Below are positions 31,297-40,314 of a stretch of 63,202 bases of DNA, in pieces. The stretch's first letter is position 1. Every line of letters starts with the position of its first letter. The stretch comes from Candidatus Zixiibacteriota bacterium (GTDB taxonomy: Bacteria > Zixibacteria > MSB-5A5 > RBG-16-43-9). Under the pieces are notes generated by a model. It was given only the letters and a program-made list of their open reading frames with translations. It did no database searches and was not told where the DNA came from. The translations under genes and the position numbers were made by a program. The stretch lies in assembly GCA_030692925.1 (NCBI GenBank), contig JAUYBY010000078.1:1-63202 (forward strand), in the 5' to 3' direction.

Positions 31297-33432
31297 CTAC
31301 TTCTTGATAAACAAATTCGGATCCACCTTCGCATTCAGGTTCATCTCCAGAACCTTGGTCTCGGCATATTTCTTCCCCTCAACGTTGATCACCCGGTCAA
31401 AGGGAAGTTTCACTCCTGAGACTTCCCTGAAATCAGACAGGACTTCCTCGAAGTTGGCTGGGCCCATCATACCCTGTCCCCTATAGGAGATCTTGACCGG
31501 AAGATAAGATGTCGGGTCTAGGTACATTTTTAATTCATTTCCAGAAGGATCGAAGATCAAAAGAAGGCCCAGTTTTTTCCCTTCAGATTCTTCCTCGCCT
31601 AAATCCTGAATCTTTAAGTTCTCCGCCTGAAAAAGATTGGTGAAAGAGCGGAAAAGTTCACCCTTGGTTTCTTTCACCTGAGACTCCGGTAAATCCTGCG
31701 AGCCCTGAGGACCCACAAACCAGCCTTTCTCCCCATCGAAAACCACAGTGAATATCCCACCAGGAGTGTTCATCTCCTGCACTACCTTATTCGGGAAGAT
31801 CTGGCTGGAAGTAACTGAAAGCTGAATATCTCCCTGGGGAGTCGAGACGCTGGTCTCTGTCTTTATCACTGCGCTCTTGATAGCAGAAAAACTCTTTTTC
31901 CCACCGCAGGCGGCAATTACTTTATCGAAAATCTCTTTTCCTTTAGCTAAAGAAGCTGGCGTGGCTTCTGGAGTCTTCTCCTTTGCCTGAGGAGCGGCTT
32001 CAGGTATAGTTATATCTATGGTATCAACTTTACCCAGTACTGAAAGCGGCTGGTCAAAATCCTGGCTTTTCCCCACAGCTAAAATCACTAACTGATCTGG
32101 ATGGAGATGCGATTTGGCTGCTCTGAGTATGTCCGTCTTGGTGACCTTCTCTATCTGGGCTCTGGTCTTCTGGGTGAAATCTAAAGGGAAGCCGTAGTAT
32201 TCATACGTCATAAGACGGTTGACCACCTTATCCTTGGTATCGAACCTGAAGGCAAAGGAATTAAGATAATACTCCTTGGCTCTATTCAACTCCTCGTCTG
32301 TGACCTCTTCCTGAGTGAGCCTCCTGATCTCATCGATCATTAAATTTATGGCTTTCACTGTTGACCCGGATTTGGTTTGACAGAGAACGTAAAAAGCGTC
32401 CGGATAAGCGAAGTCGAAGCTGTAAGCACCGCCTACATGGTAAGCCAGTCCTTCCTCGGAGCGAACCTTTGTGAAAAGCCGCGAGGCAAAGCTGCCGCCA
32501 AAGATATTATTCATCACCGTTATGGCAAAGTAGTCCGGATCATTCATCATTCCACCTATATGACCCAGATAGATGTTTGCCTGGTTGACATCATCTTTTT
32601 TTACCAGATTAACTGAGGAGTGATATTTGTAATCCACCTTTGGAAATTCCAGCCCTTCGACCTTTTCCGGCTTCCAGTTGGCAAAAGCTTTTTTTATCTT
32701 CTGGAGCATATCCTTAGTATTGAAATCCCCCCACACTCCCACAATCACCAAATTCGGGTGAAAATATTTCTTGTGAAATTCAACCAGGTCTTCTTGTTTA
32801 ATGTTATCGATGGTGGCATATTCCGGAACACGCGCATACGGGCTTTGCGCTCCATAAATAAGCTTATCGAATTCGCGTGCGGAGATCTGTCCCACCTGGT
32901 CATTTCTGCGCGAGATACCACTTTTCTGCTGGACCTTTGCCAGATCGATCTTATCCTGGTCGAACTTCGGGTCCATCAGGATGTCCGCCAAAATGGAGAG
33001 TCCCTTATCCACATCCTCTTTTAGAACTGACATGGAGGCGCCACCTTCTGTTCCTCCGATATAGGTCTCGACTGAAGCGCCCAGTTTCTCTAACTCATCG
33101 TCTATCTGGTCTCCGGTCCTGTTCCCAGCACCCCCGGTTCTCATAACCATCCCGGTGATACTGGCAAGACCTATTTTGTCTGCTGGCTCAAATACCGAGC
33201 CGGTCTTGATTTTAGCAGATAACCCCACAATGGGAAGCTGATGGTCTTCTGCTAAAAAAACTATCATCCCATTAGAAAGGACTTCCCTTTTTACCTCCGG
33301 GATTTTCAACTGCCCCAGAGGAGGATATTTTAAGTCTTTATAACTTTTCTGCGCCCAACCCGCAGAGGTGACAAACAAAATCAGAAACATCACCAGAAAA
33401 AGGTACTTAAAGTTTTTCATACTCCTGAACAT
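31297..33432 (-). CDS. M16-family zinc-less subunit with C-terminal LolA-like domain
   Basis: A 711-residue exported protein (signal peptide in FKYLFLVMFLILFVTSAGWA). Residues about 40-460 form the two M16 halves, but the HxxEH zinc motif is absent: at its place reads GLASITGMVMRTGGAGNRT. This is the pattern of the non-catalytic partner in paired M16 peptidases. The last 200 residues, from about KGKEIFDKVIAACGG, add a beta-rich domain like LolA/outer-membrane lipoprotein sorting proteins. I start at ATG 33432, preceded by AAGGAG. It follows the catalytic partner gene after about 107 nt. Confidence 0.85.
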   Translation of the reverse strand: MFRSMKNFKYLFLVMFLILFVTSAGWAQKSYKDLKYPPLGQLKIPEVKREVLSNGMIVFLAEDHQLPIVGLSAKIKTGSVFEPADKIGLASITGMVMRTGGAGNRTGDQIDDELEKLGASVETYIGGTEGGASMSVLKEDVDKGLSILADILMDPKFDQDKIDLAKVQQKSGISRRNDQVGQISAREFDKLIYGAQSPYARVPEYATIDNIKQEDLVEFHKKYFHPNLVIVGVWGDFNTKDMLQKIKKAFANWKPEKVEGLEFPKVDYKYHSSVNLVKKDDVNQANIYLGHIGGMMNDPDYFAITVMNNIFGGSFASRLFTKVRSEEGLAYHVGGAYSFDFAYPDAFYVLCQTKSGSTVKAINLMIDEIRRLTQEEVTDEELNRAKEYYLNSFAFRFDTKDKVVNRLMTYEYYGFPLDFTQKTRAQIEKVTKTDILRAAKSHLHPDQLVILAVGKSQDFDQPLSVLGKVDTIDITIPEAAPQAKEKTPEATPASLAKGKEIFDKVIAACGGKKSFSAIKSAVIKTETSVSTPQGDIQLSVTSSQIFPNKVVQEMNTPGGIFTVVFDGEKGWFVGPQGSQDLPESQVKETKGELFRSFTNLFQAENLKIQDLGEEESEGKKLGLLLIFDPSGNELKMYLDPTSYLPVKISYRGQGMMGPANFEEVLSDFREVSGVKLPFDRVINVEGKKYAETKVLEMNLNAKVDPNLFIKK

Positions 33433-33500
33433 CTCTTTTCTCCTTCTGTCAAGATTCATTGTATTGTTTTGTGAATTCATTGTTCTTTTCTTATTTTTTT

Positions 33501-33539
33501 CCCTTGAACTCTTGCACCCTTAAACCTTTGAACTTTTTT
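33501..33539. repeat. 8-bp phased array at a stop codon
   Basis: CCCTTGAA, CTCTTGCA, CCCTTAAA, CCTTTGAA, CTTTTTTT in strict phase, ending at the stop of the catalytic M16 gene at 33540. It therefore lies between the two genes of the M16 pair. Confidence 0.85.
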
Positions 33540-35054
33540 TTATTTTGTAGTAACTATCTCCCCCACTGTCCGGTTGGTTTTCTTGAGATATTCATTTGCC
33601 GCTTTCTGAATGTCTGAAGGGGCGAGACTGTTTATCCTATCCAGTTCTTTGAACAGGTTTCTCCAGTCTCCGGATATCACCTGATAAGAGGTAAGCTGAA
33701 TCCCCATTCCCATATTGGATTTAAGCTGTCTTATGAAGTTTGCTTTTGCCCTGGTCTTGATAGCATTCAAATCCTCAGTGGAAATAGGATCGGTCTTTAT
33801 CTTTTCTATTTCCTGGTAGATTATATCCTCGCATTCCTGATTGGAATGGTCCTTAGCCGGAACCGCATAGAAGGCGATCAGGGTAGGATATTTCTCCGCC
33901 GGGAAAGCCGGTATCGCTCCGACCTGCACTGCTATTTTTTTCTCCTTGACCAGGATTTTATAAAGCCGCGAAGTCCGTCCGCCACCCAGGTAATCAGCTA
34001 TTGCTGAGAAAGCCGGATCTTCGGAATTGTTGGTGTTGGGGCGGTGATACCCGATGAGCAGGATCGGCTGGGACTTATCCTCGACTTCTATCCTTTTCTC
34101 CCCTAACTGCGGGGGCTCTACGGTTCTTACCGGAGAAGGATATTCCCCCCTGGGAATGCTTCCGAAATACTCCTGGGCAAAGGCTATTACTTCTTTTGGA
34201 TTAACGTCTCCCACAATTCCGATGGTGAGGTTGTTCGGTATATAATATTTTTTGTAATAATCCTGCGCTTGATGACGAGTGATCGATTGAAGGTCAGACA
34301 TATGCCCGATTACTTGGTGGTGGTAGGGGTGTGACTTAAAGGCGGCTGCCATAAACTCCTCAAACAGTTTTCCGAACGGACTGCTCTCTATTCCCAGTCT
34401 TCGCTCCTCCATTATCACGTCTTTTTCCTTATAAAATTCACGCAAAACCGGATGCATGAATCGATCCGATTCTAATGCCATCCATAGCTCTAACTTGTTG
34501 GAGGGAAAGCTATATATGTAGCAGGTCTGGTCATCGGAGGTAAAAGCGTTCAGTCCCACTCCACCTGCTTCCTCCACTATTGCTCCGAATTGATTGCTCA
34601 CTACGTATTTTCCCGCCTCGTCCTGGGTTTTGGAGAACTCATCCTGCAATTTTTTCAGCCGCTCCTGGTCTGCCCTGTCCCCTTTATCCCTTTCCATTAA
34701 AATCTCATTGAAAAGGGAATCCTCTTTTGCCATCACTATTTTTTCTTTTTCATAATCTTTTGTACTGATATCAGTGGTTCCTTTGAAAGCCATATGTTCA
34801 AAAATGTGAGATATCCCGGTTATCCCGGTAACCTCATTGTTCGAGCCTACGTTGGCATAGGTGCAAAAGGAAACCACTGGAGCCTCGTGCCTTTCTAAGA
34901 TGATAAATTTTAACCCATTGGGAAGGGTGTACTCGGTGATGTCTTTTTCCATCCCTTTAAAAGAATCCAGGGGTTTACTCTTTTGCCCGAAGGAGAATGA
35001 GAATAGGAGTGAAACTAAAACTAAGCTTAGAGCAAAACACCTCTTCTTAAACAT
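33540..35054 (-). CDS. M16-family zinc metallopeptidase, catalytic subunit
   Basis: A 504-residue exported peptidase (signal peptide ALSLVLVSLLFSFSFG). The inverted zinc motif HIFEH within SHIFEHMAFKGT is intact and the downstream Glu (VEEAGGVGLNAFTSDD region) is in place. Between the motif and that Glu lies an unusually long charged helical insertion (about residues 95-150). The C-terminal half has the R/Y-type substrate pocket region (LGGGRTSRLYKILVKEK). A strong ribosome binding site AGGAGGT precedes ATG 35054. With the zinc-less partner downstream it likely forms a heterodimer in the periplasm that degrades peptides. Confidence 0.9.
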   Translation of the reverse strand: MFKKRCFALSLVLVSLLFSFSFGQKSKPLDSFKGMEKDITEYTLPNGLKFIILERHEAPVVSFCTYANVGSNNEVTGITGISHIFEHMAFKGTTDISTKDYEKEKIVMAKEDSLFNEILMERDKGDRADQERLKKLQDEFSKTQDEAGKYVVSNQFGAIVEEAGGVGLNAFTSDDQTCYIYSFPSNKLELWMALESDRFMHPVLREFYKEKDVIMEERRLGIESSPFGKLFEEFMAAAFKSHPYHHQVIGHMSDLQSITRHQAQDYYKKYYIPNNLTIGIVGDVNPKEVIAFAQEYFGSIPRGEYPSPVRTVEPPQLGEKRIEVEDKSQPILLIGYHRPNTNNSEDPAFSAIADYLGGGRTSRLYKILVKEKKIAVQVGAIPAFPAEKYPTLIAFYAVPAKDHSNQECEDIIYQEIEKIKTDPISTEDLNAIKTRAKANFIRQLKSNMGMGIQLTSYQVISGDWRNLFKELDRINSLAPSDIQKAANEYLKKTNRTVGEIVTTK

Positions 35055-35110
35055 AAAACCTTACCTCCTGTAAATGGTTAATTGTTATAGCTTTTATTTG
35101 TTTCCTGTAT

Positions 35111-35537
35111 GTAGAGGAAGGCTTCAGCCTTCCAACCGATAAAATATCATCCTTGCCACCAAGAAATAGAAGCATCACTATTCCTACAAAATATAGTCCA
35201 CAATTTAACCAAAACCGCCACTTTGTCAAGGGCATCACTCATCTTTTTTTTGAATATCCAACCGTGGTTTCTTTTATACCTTAGTTCTTTGCTGATTGTT
35301 GCATTTTTTTACAAACATTAGGGCTCATTACAATACGACCCGTCTTTTCTGCAAGTAGCTGTAGGGACAGAACAGTGTTCTGTCCCTACAAAATCTTCCA
35401 CTCTACCTACGGGAGAGAGTTAAGATGAGGTCCTGTTATCAAACAGTAGACCTATTTTTACAGGGCGAGGGAACCTCGCCCCTACAAAGCATCAAGATCT
35501 TGAATCTTGTGAGAGTGCCACAGGCGTCCCGCCTGTG
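35111..35537. repeat. GTAG-type palindrome cluster upstream of the M16 pair
   Basis: GTAGAGGAAGGCTTCAGCCTTCC (35111-35133), a 29-nt GTAG...CTAC palindrome identical to 23350-23378 (35361-35389), GGGCGAGGGAACCTCGCCC then CTAC (35463-35485) and CACAGGCG-TCC-CGCCTGTG (35519-35537). The 553-nt gap contains no gene; 35230-35340 shows nothing recognisable. Confidence 0.8.
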
Positions 35538-35570
35538 ATAACAAGTTGCCACAGGAGTGGTAACGCTACG

Positions 35571-35602
35571 ACCTTGACCTCTCGAATCCTTCAATCCTTT
35601 CG
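35571..35602. repeat. 8-bp phased array near a stop codon
   Basis: ACCTTGAC, CTCTCGAA, TCCTTCAA, TCCTTTCG in 8-nt phase, 5 nt before the stop of the creatininase-family gene at 35608. Confidence 0.7.
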
Positions 35603-35607
35603 CATTG

Positions 35608-36342
35608 TCACAGCTTTAGCCCTTCCCATTTCCTGAATACCTCCAAAACCATCTTCTTAATTTTCTCCGCCACTTTTTGCATATAGATTTTCGCCTTTTT
35701 CTCATCGAAATCCGGATACCCCTCATTTTCCTTATACAGGATGATGGAGGATGGGACAGGCACTACGCTGAGAGCTTCGTCAAATTTATAAGTCATTCCC
35801 TTCTTATACAGGTCTTCTTTGACCAAGCTTTTGTCAATTGCTAGAATTCCGGCAGTTTCATCCACGGCTCCATGCCCTCCAGCAACGCCATAGACTTGCT
35901 TGGTTATATCTTCACACAAAATCCACCAATGCACCACAGCAATTTTTGCCTTTCTGGCTTTATGAACCTTAAAAGCCGCATTTTTCAACTCATTCAGATG
36001 TCCCCCGTGCCCGTTGATTACAACAATCTTTGAAAAACCTTTTTCAGCCATCGAATCGATGATCTCATAAAGGTAATTTTCAAAAGTCTGCGAGGTAACG
36101 CTCAAAGAGCCGGGATAATGATAAAGGCTTCGCGTGACACCATAATAGACCGGAGGTGCAATAATTGCCTTTAAATCCCCTGCAATCATCTCCGCTATCT
36201 TTTGAGGTATCTGCACGTCCGTTCCTAAAGTAATGACACCATGAGCCTCAATCGTGCCTACTGGCAGGATAATGGTGTCAATTTTTTTCGGAACCAGCTT
36301 TTGAAACTCCATCCAGTTCAGATTTTCCAACCTGTAAACCAT
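35608..36342 (-). CDS. Creatininase/MftE-family amidohydrolase
   Basis: A 244-residue metal-dependent hydrolase of the creatininase superfamily. Metal and substrate motifs are present: LPVGTIEAHGVITLGTD (Glu, His, Asp ligands), VINGHGGHLNEL and GGHGAVDETAG. Family members cleave cyclic amides, N-formyl groups or, as MftE, peptides in mycofactocin maturation; no mycofactocin genes are near, so the substrate is open. The upstream MBL-hydrolase gene ends 72 nt away on the far side, which leaves operon membership uncertain. Confidence 0.9.
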   Translation of the reverse strand: MVYRLENLNWMEFQKLVPKKIDTIILPVGTIEAHGVITLGTDVQIPQKIAEMIAGDLKAIIAPPVYYGVTRSLYHYPGSLSVTSQTFENYLYEIIDSMAEKGFSKIVVINGHGGHLNELKNAAFKVHKARKAKIAVVHWWILCEDITKQVYGVAGGHGAVDETAGILAIDKSLVKEDLYKKGMTYKFDEALSVVPVPSSIILYKENEGYPDFDEKKAKIYMQKVAEKIKKMVLEVFRKWEGLKL

Positions 36343-36386
36343 GAAATACTCCTGTTTTTCGTTTTTTAGATCTTTTTTCTTTCCCC

Positions 36387-36414
36387 TGTCTACTGCCTAC
36401 TACCTACTGTCTAC
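36387..36414. repeat. 7-bp phased array at a stop codon
   Basis: TGTCTAC, TGCCTAC, TACCTAC, TGTCTAC, ending exactly at the complement of the TAA stop (36415-36417) of the MBL hydrolase gene. Confidence 0.8.
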
Positions 36415-37161
36415 TTATTTGTATTCCAGCACATAAACCGTCATCTCTTTGGGCAGAGAATCTTTAGAAAATCTGACTGAATTTTTCCCTACCTTCACCA
36501 CATTCTTTTTCCCTTTCAAGAAAGGCTCAAGCGTGGAGATGGGAAATCCGGAACCCATAACCGGGGTCTTGTAATGCATTGGGAAAACCACTTTAGGATT
36601 CATTTTATTAATGATTTTGATAGCCTGTTCTGCATCGATAGTAAAATACCCACCAACCGGTATGAAAACCACATCCACAGGTCCGATTTCTTTGTACTGG
36701 GAATCAGTCAGGTCTACCCCTAAATCGCCAAAGTGCGCAAACCTTATCCCTTCAAATTCCCACACCCGAATGTAATCATCCCCCCTGCCATCGCCATGAG
36801 AGGCTTTGACAGCTTTGAAAGTAATCCCTTTTGCAGTCTTGGTCTGACCACCTCTTATGACTTCAGGTTTTCCGCTTATGGCAGAGACGTTATTGTGATC
36901 GAAATGCTCGTGGCTGACTAAAACTATATCCGCGCTTACATTGGGCACAGGGTAACCTACGCTTTTGTCAAACGGGTCAGTCACGATTTTAACTGAATCT
37001 GAAAGCATAAAACAGGAATGCCCGAACCATCTGATAGTAACCTCTTTGTTTTCCATTTTCTCTCCCTCCACTTTGGGTTTTTGAGCTTGAGTCGAACTAA
37101 AAATCAAGGCTAAAGAAAGCATAACAACAAATTGACCGAAAAGCCGAACTTTTTTAAACAT
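36415..37161 (-). CDS. Exported metallo-beta-lactamase-fold hydrolase
   Basis: A 248-residue protein with a signal peptide (FGQFVVMLSLALIFSSTQA) followed by an UlaG/UPF0173-like MBL domain: IRWFGHSCF, the zinc motif SHEHFDHN, HFGDLGVDL and the final VVFPMHYKTP. The SHEHxDH motif gives a full two-metal site. I start at ATG 37161, preceded by AAAAGGAGG; an upstream ATG at 37191 would overlap that site. UlaG-like proteins act on lactones or cyclic esters in the cytosol, so a periplasmic version is less usual. Substrate unknown. Confidence 0.88.
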   Translation of the reverse strand: MFKKVRLFGQFVVMLSLALIFSSTQAQKPKVEGEKMENKEVTIRWFGHSCFMLSDSVKIVTDPFDKSVGYPVPNVSADIVLVSHEHFDHNNVSAISGKPEVIRGGQTKTAKGITFKAVKASHGDGRGDDYIRVWEFEGIRFAHFGDLGVDLTDSQYKEIGPVDVVFIPVGGYFTIDAEQAIKIINKMNPKVVFPMHYKTPVMGSGFPISTLEPFLKGKKNVVKVGKNSVRFSKDSLPKEMTVYVLEYK

Positions 37162-37182
37162 AAAACCTCCTTTTTTCTTTTC

Positions 37183-37480
37183 GTAGGGCAAACCTTCAGG
37201 TTTGCCTTTTTTATGACGTGATTCAGGAAGGTAGCCGCAAGCTTTAGCTTGCGATTTTTACAACTGGAGTATTCTAACTCAGACATAAAGTCTATGGCTA
37301 CCAACTCAAGATTCTTTCTGGGCCTTAAGGCTTACCTGTTCTTTCACTCCGCTTATAGCGGAGGTTTACGTCTTTTTAAAACTTTCGTAGCGCGACCCTT
37401 TTCCTATTAACGGATCCGTAGGACAGGGTCGCAATGCGAGGCTAAAAGTCTCAAGACCTTGACGGCCTCGCGCTACGAAA
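37183..37480. repeat. Palindrome cluster with a three-way-junction unit
   Basis: GTAG then GGCAAACC-TTCA-GGTTTGCC plus six T on the plus strand (37183-37212), GTAG then CGCAAGC-TTTA-GCTTGCG (37231-37253), and a large unit with outer arms TTTCGTAGCGCGA (37383-37395) and TCGCGCTACGAAA (37468-37480) enclosing a GCGACCC...GGGTCGC and a GCGAGGC...GCCTCGC hairpin. The last arm ends directly at the stop of the membrane protein gene. Confidence 0.8.
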
Positions 37481-38371
37481 CTATCTCAGATCATAAAGTT
37501 TATCAAATAAAACCAGTTGCGACGAATAATAAACCAGCCGGTAAAATGACCTGAACAAGCTGTAAGCTTGCTGCACGAGAAATAAAGATAATATCAGCAA
37601 TTTATCCGCTGGTATAAAATGCAAAATTTTGCTCAGCCCGAGATAAGCAATCAAAGTTCCTAAAAGAATCAGGCTCAAAAGATAATAAAGTAAAACCGTC
37701 CTTCCAAAATTCCTGAAGATAAACCTTAAGCTCGGTATTAAAATCGCCCTTAGTTTCCTCTCTTCAGAAGTGACCCTATAAATCCTTAGGTAATCCCCCC
37801 ACATATCCACCAGCATAAATAACAGCGCAAAGATGACCAGCCCGGTGATGAGAACTAAAACGTGACCCGTTACTGAAAGCTCCTTCCCTGCTATTGCCTG
37901 AATTAAAGAAAAGATCAACATCCCCAGGATGAAAGCCAGTATGTAAATTACACAAATGAAAATGAAAATCTTAAAAAAGCTCCAGAAATATTTACCGCAG
38001 TCTCCGAAGAATTTTTCACCTTTGAATCTCTGTTTGCCTTCTCTTAGATTTTGGAAGAGTGCTCCCCACAAACCTCCGGAGAGGAATATATAACCGAGTA
38101 TAGAGATTAAAATGATAAAAAGAAATAAAACCCGGTATAAGCCTATGCTCTTGTTCCAGTAAGTAAAGAAATCCACCAGCAGAGAAAAATCATACCCCTT
38201 AAGAAAATTATTAGCCAAAGGAGACAAGGAGAAAGTTCTGGCGAACATGTAATAGGCAGGGATCAAAAGACAAAATGCAAAAAACACCTTGAATAAAAAC
38301 AAGATCAGAGCCAAGATTTTATTCTCCCAAACTCTGGCAATGCCATTCCTGAACGCTTCCCACATAGCCAT
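37481..38371 (-). CDS. Polytopic membrane protein of unknown function
   Basis: A 296-residue protein with about six hydrophobic segments (for example ILALILFLFKVFFAFCLLIP, VLFLFIILISILGYIFLSGG, IFIFICVIYILAFILGMLIF) and amphipathic linkers. The N-terminal WEAFRNGIARVWENK is reminiscent of DUF4013-type and similar inner-membrane proteins, but I cannot place it firmly. It follows the M1 peptidase gene by 62 nt, a gap made entirely of a heptamer array, so the two are probably cotranscribed. Confidence 0.72.
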   Translation of the reverse strand: MAMWEAFRNGIARVWENKILALILFLFKVFFAFCLLIPAYYMFARTFSLSPLANNFLKGYDFSLLVDFFTYWNKSIGLYRVLFLFIILISILGYIFLSGGLWGALFQNLREGKQRFKGEKFFGDCGKYFWSFFKIFIFICVIYILAFILGMLIFSLIQAIAGKELSVTGHVLVLITGLVIFALLFMLVDMWGDYLRIYRVTSEERKLRAILIPSLRFIFRNFGRTVLLYYLLSLILLGTLIAYLGLSKILHFIPADKLLILSLFLVQQAYSLFRSFYRLVYYSSQLVLFDKLYDLR

Positions 38372-38375
38372 CTTT

Positions 38376-38431
38376 TACCTACTACCTATCATCTATTACC
38401 TACCACCTATTACCTACAACCTACCACCTTT
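38376..38431. repeat. 7-bp phased array filling an intergenic gap, 8 units
   Basis: TACCTAC, TACCTAT, CATCTAT, TACCTAC, CACCTAT, TACCTAC, AACCTAC, CACCTTT with no slip. It occupies nearly the whole gap between the M1 peptidase stop (38434-38436) and the next minus-strand start (38371). On the transcript it reads as G-rich units of the kind GGTAATA, with stops in all frames. Confidence 0.85.
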
Positions 38432-38433
38432 TT

Positions 38434-40287
38434 TTAGAAAAAATCCACCATCCACTGAATACAGCTTTCCATCCAGAAAAGATAATCCGAGAAAAACTTG
38501 AAATTGGACCAGTGATGAGGTTCGGTTGAAAGTCCGTTGTTATTGACATTCACGTCCAAAACCATTTTATTCTCCGGGTCAAGAATAGCTGACCTGATTT
38601 TGGCTTTGGTCTCAAGCTTTATCTTTACCCATTTATCTTTGCCATCCCAGTTCTCTTTAAGTTTCTCCCCATTCTCCAATTCAATCAGCACTTCTACTGG
38701 CATCATTATGTCACCATTTCGCCTTATCTCCACAGTGGTCTCATAGAGCTTTTCCTTTTTATTTTTAGAATTACCTTTTTGTTCGCTTTTTATCTTTTTC
38801 ACCTCATAATCGCAGGTTTTTGTATCATAAAACCATTCCTTGAAGAAAACATCTAAGTTTTGGTTCGTTACTTTTTCAGCTAATTTTTTAAAATCATCTG
38901 TTTTTGGATGTTTGAATTGGAATTGATTATAATATTCCTTAAGAAAACTACTCATTTCTTCTTTCCCGACGAGATTCTCCAGAAGGTCCAGCACCAGCGA
39001 AGTTTTATAATAGACGTTGACCCCATAGGAGGCCACACTTAAGAACTCCCAGGAGGGCTTGACTATGGGATCCACTTTAGCCGAAGTAGAATATACCAGC
39101 TTAGTCAGATTTTCATCAGAAATTTTCACTCCCCACAGGTCAATGATATTTCCCATTATCCCATATTCGTTTTCCATGATTTTTCGAGTGGTGTAAGTGG
39201 TCATCCCTTCGTCCAGCCAGGCTTCTTCAGCTTCATTTGAAGCCACTATCCCGTACCACCACTGATGCACCAGCTCGTGGATAATAATCCACTCATCCAG
39301 CCTTACATTTTCTGGAGTAAAAGGCAAATCCGGAGGCATGGTAATAAACATCGGGGATTCCATAGCTCCGCCTAAACCTATGCTACTATTTGCTACAACT
39401 AATTTTTTATATGGGTATTTTCCAAAGTGTGAATTACAATATTTGAGAACCGCCTCAACCCCTTTTACCCATCTGGGGAATCTATATAAATCTCCTGGCA
39501 GAAAGAGGAAAACCACCTCAACCCCATCTATGTTTACTTTCCTGACCTTAAAGTCGGGAGAGGCAGCCCAAGCGAAATCATGCACCTTCTCCGCATGAAA
39601 ACTAACCGTCTTTGTGGAATCAGGATTATTCTTCTCAGCGGTGATATAACCTGTACCGTCGATGACATATTTTAAAGGAAGGGTGATGGAGACATCATAG
39701 GTTCCGAAATCCGAGAAGAATTCAGTCATATAATGATTGGGGAAATTTCTCCAGGTGCCATTTTGCTCCAGCACAGCCATCTTGGGGAACCACTCGCACA
39801 GAAGAAAGTTATCCTCATCATACCCCAGGCGGAAGCTGATCTTCGGTAACTTCAGCTCAAATTCGCAAGATAGCTCGATTTTTTTGCCCGGCTCCAGAGG
39901 CTCAGGCAGAGATATGCTCATAACCGTTTCATTCAACCGATAGCTGACTTCCCCTCTTTCATCCTCGACTGTTTTTATCTTTAAATACCCCTGATATTCT
40001 TCCTTCTTCATCAGTTCTTTGAGATATCCGCTTTCTTTGACAAAAATGGTCGAGTCTGAGGAAAAAGCATTCGGAAAAAGGTGGAGATACAGGGTATCAA
40101 GGTCTTTGGTGGAGGTATTCAAAAAGGAGATTTTCTCCTGCCCGGAGATTAACTTCTTTTTGACATCCAACTTGACGTCGATTTTGTAAGAAGCTGTAGG
40201 GATATATTCTGCGAAGACCTTAGAACTGAAAAAAACGAAGAGGAAGACTAAAAGGAAAAATCTAATCGGTCTTAATTTTCCGTTCAT
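38434..40287 (-). CDS. M1-family metallopeptidase
   Basis: A 617-residue exported zinc aminopeptidase (signal peptide FFLLVFLFVFFSSKVFA). The exopeptidase motif reads GGAMESP and the zinc site HELVHQWWYG with the second Glu in EAWLDEGMTTY. The N-terminal domain (about 30-230) is the usual beta saddle; the C-terminal region after residue 450 is shorter than in large M1 enzymes, ending in a hydrophobic-poor amphipathic stretch. It probably trims peptides in the periplasm, complementing the M16 pair. Ribosome binding site AAAGGATGAG. Confidence 0.92.
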   Translation of the reverse strand: MNGKLRPIRFFLLVFLFVFFSSKVFAEYIPTASYKIDVKLDVKKKLISGQEKISFLNTSTKDLDTLYLHLFPNAFSSDSTIFVKESGYLKELMKKEEYQGYLKIKTVEDERGEVSYRLNETVMSISLPEPLEPGKKIELSCEFELKLPKISFRLGYDEDNFLLCEWFPKMAVLEQNGTWRNFPNHYMTEFFSDFGTYDVSITLPLKYVIDGTGYITAEKNNPDSTKTVSFHAEKVHDFAWAASPDFKVRKVNIDGVEVVFLFLPGDLYRFPRWVKGVEAVLKYCNSHFGKYPYKKLVVANSSIGLGGAMESPMFITMPPDLPFTPENVRLDEWIIIHELVHQWWYGIVASNEAEEAWLDEGMTTYTTRKIMENEYGIMGNIIDLWGVKISDENLTKLVYSTSAKVDPIVKPSWEFLSVASYGVNVYYKTSLVLDLLENLVGKEEMSSFLKEYYNQFQFKHPKTDDFKKLAEKVTNQNLDVFFKEWFYDTKTCDYEVKKIKSEQKGNSKNKKEKLYETTVEIRRNGDIMMPVEVLIELENGEKLKENWDGKDKWVKIKLETKAKIRSAILDPENKMVLDVNVNNNGLSTEPHHWSNFKFFSDYLFWMESCIQWMVDFF

Positions 40288-40314
40288 CTCATCCTTTGGG
40301 GAACGCTCGAAAAA

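Noticed and set aside
38376..38431. G-quadruplex on the transcript strand of heptamer arrays
   Set aside because: Only GG runs occur and the arrays vary in G content; other heptamer arrays lack them, so it cannot be the common feature.
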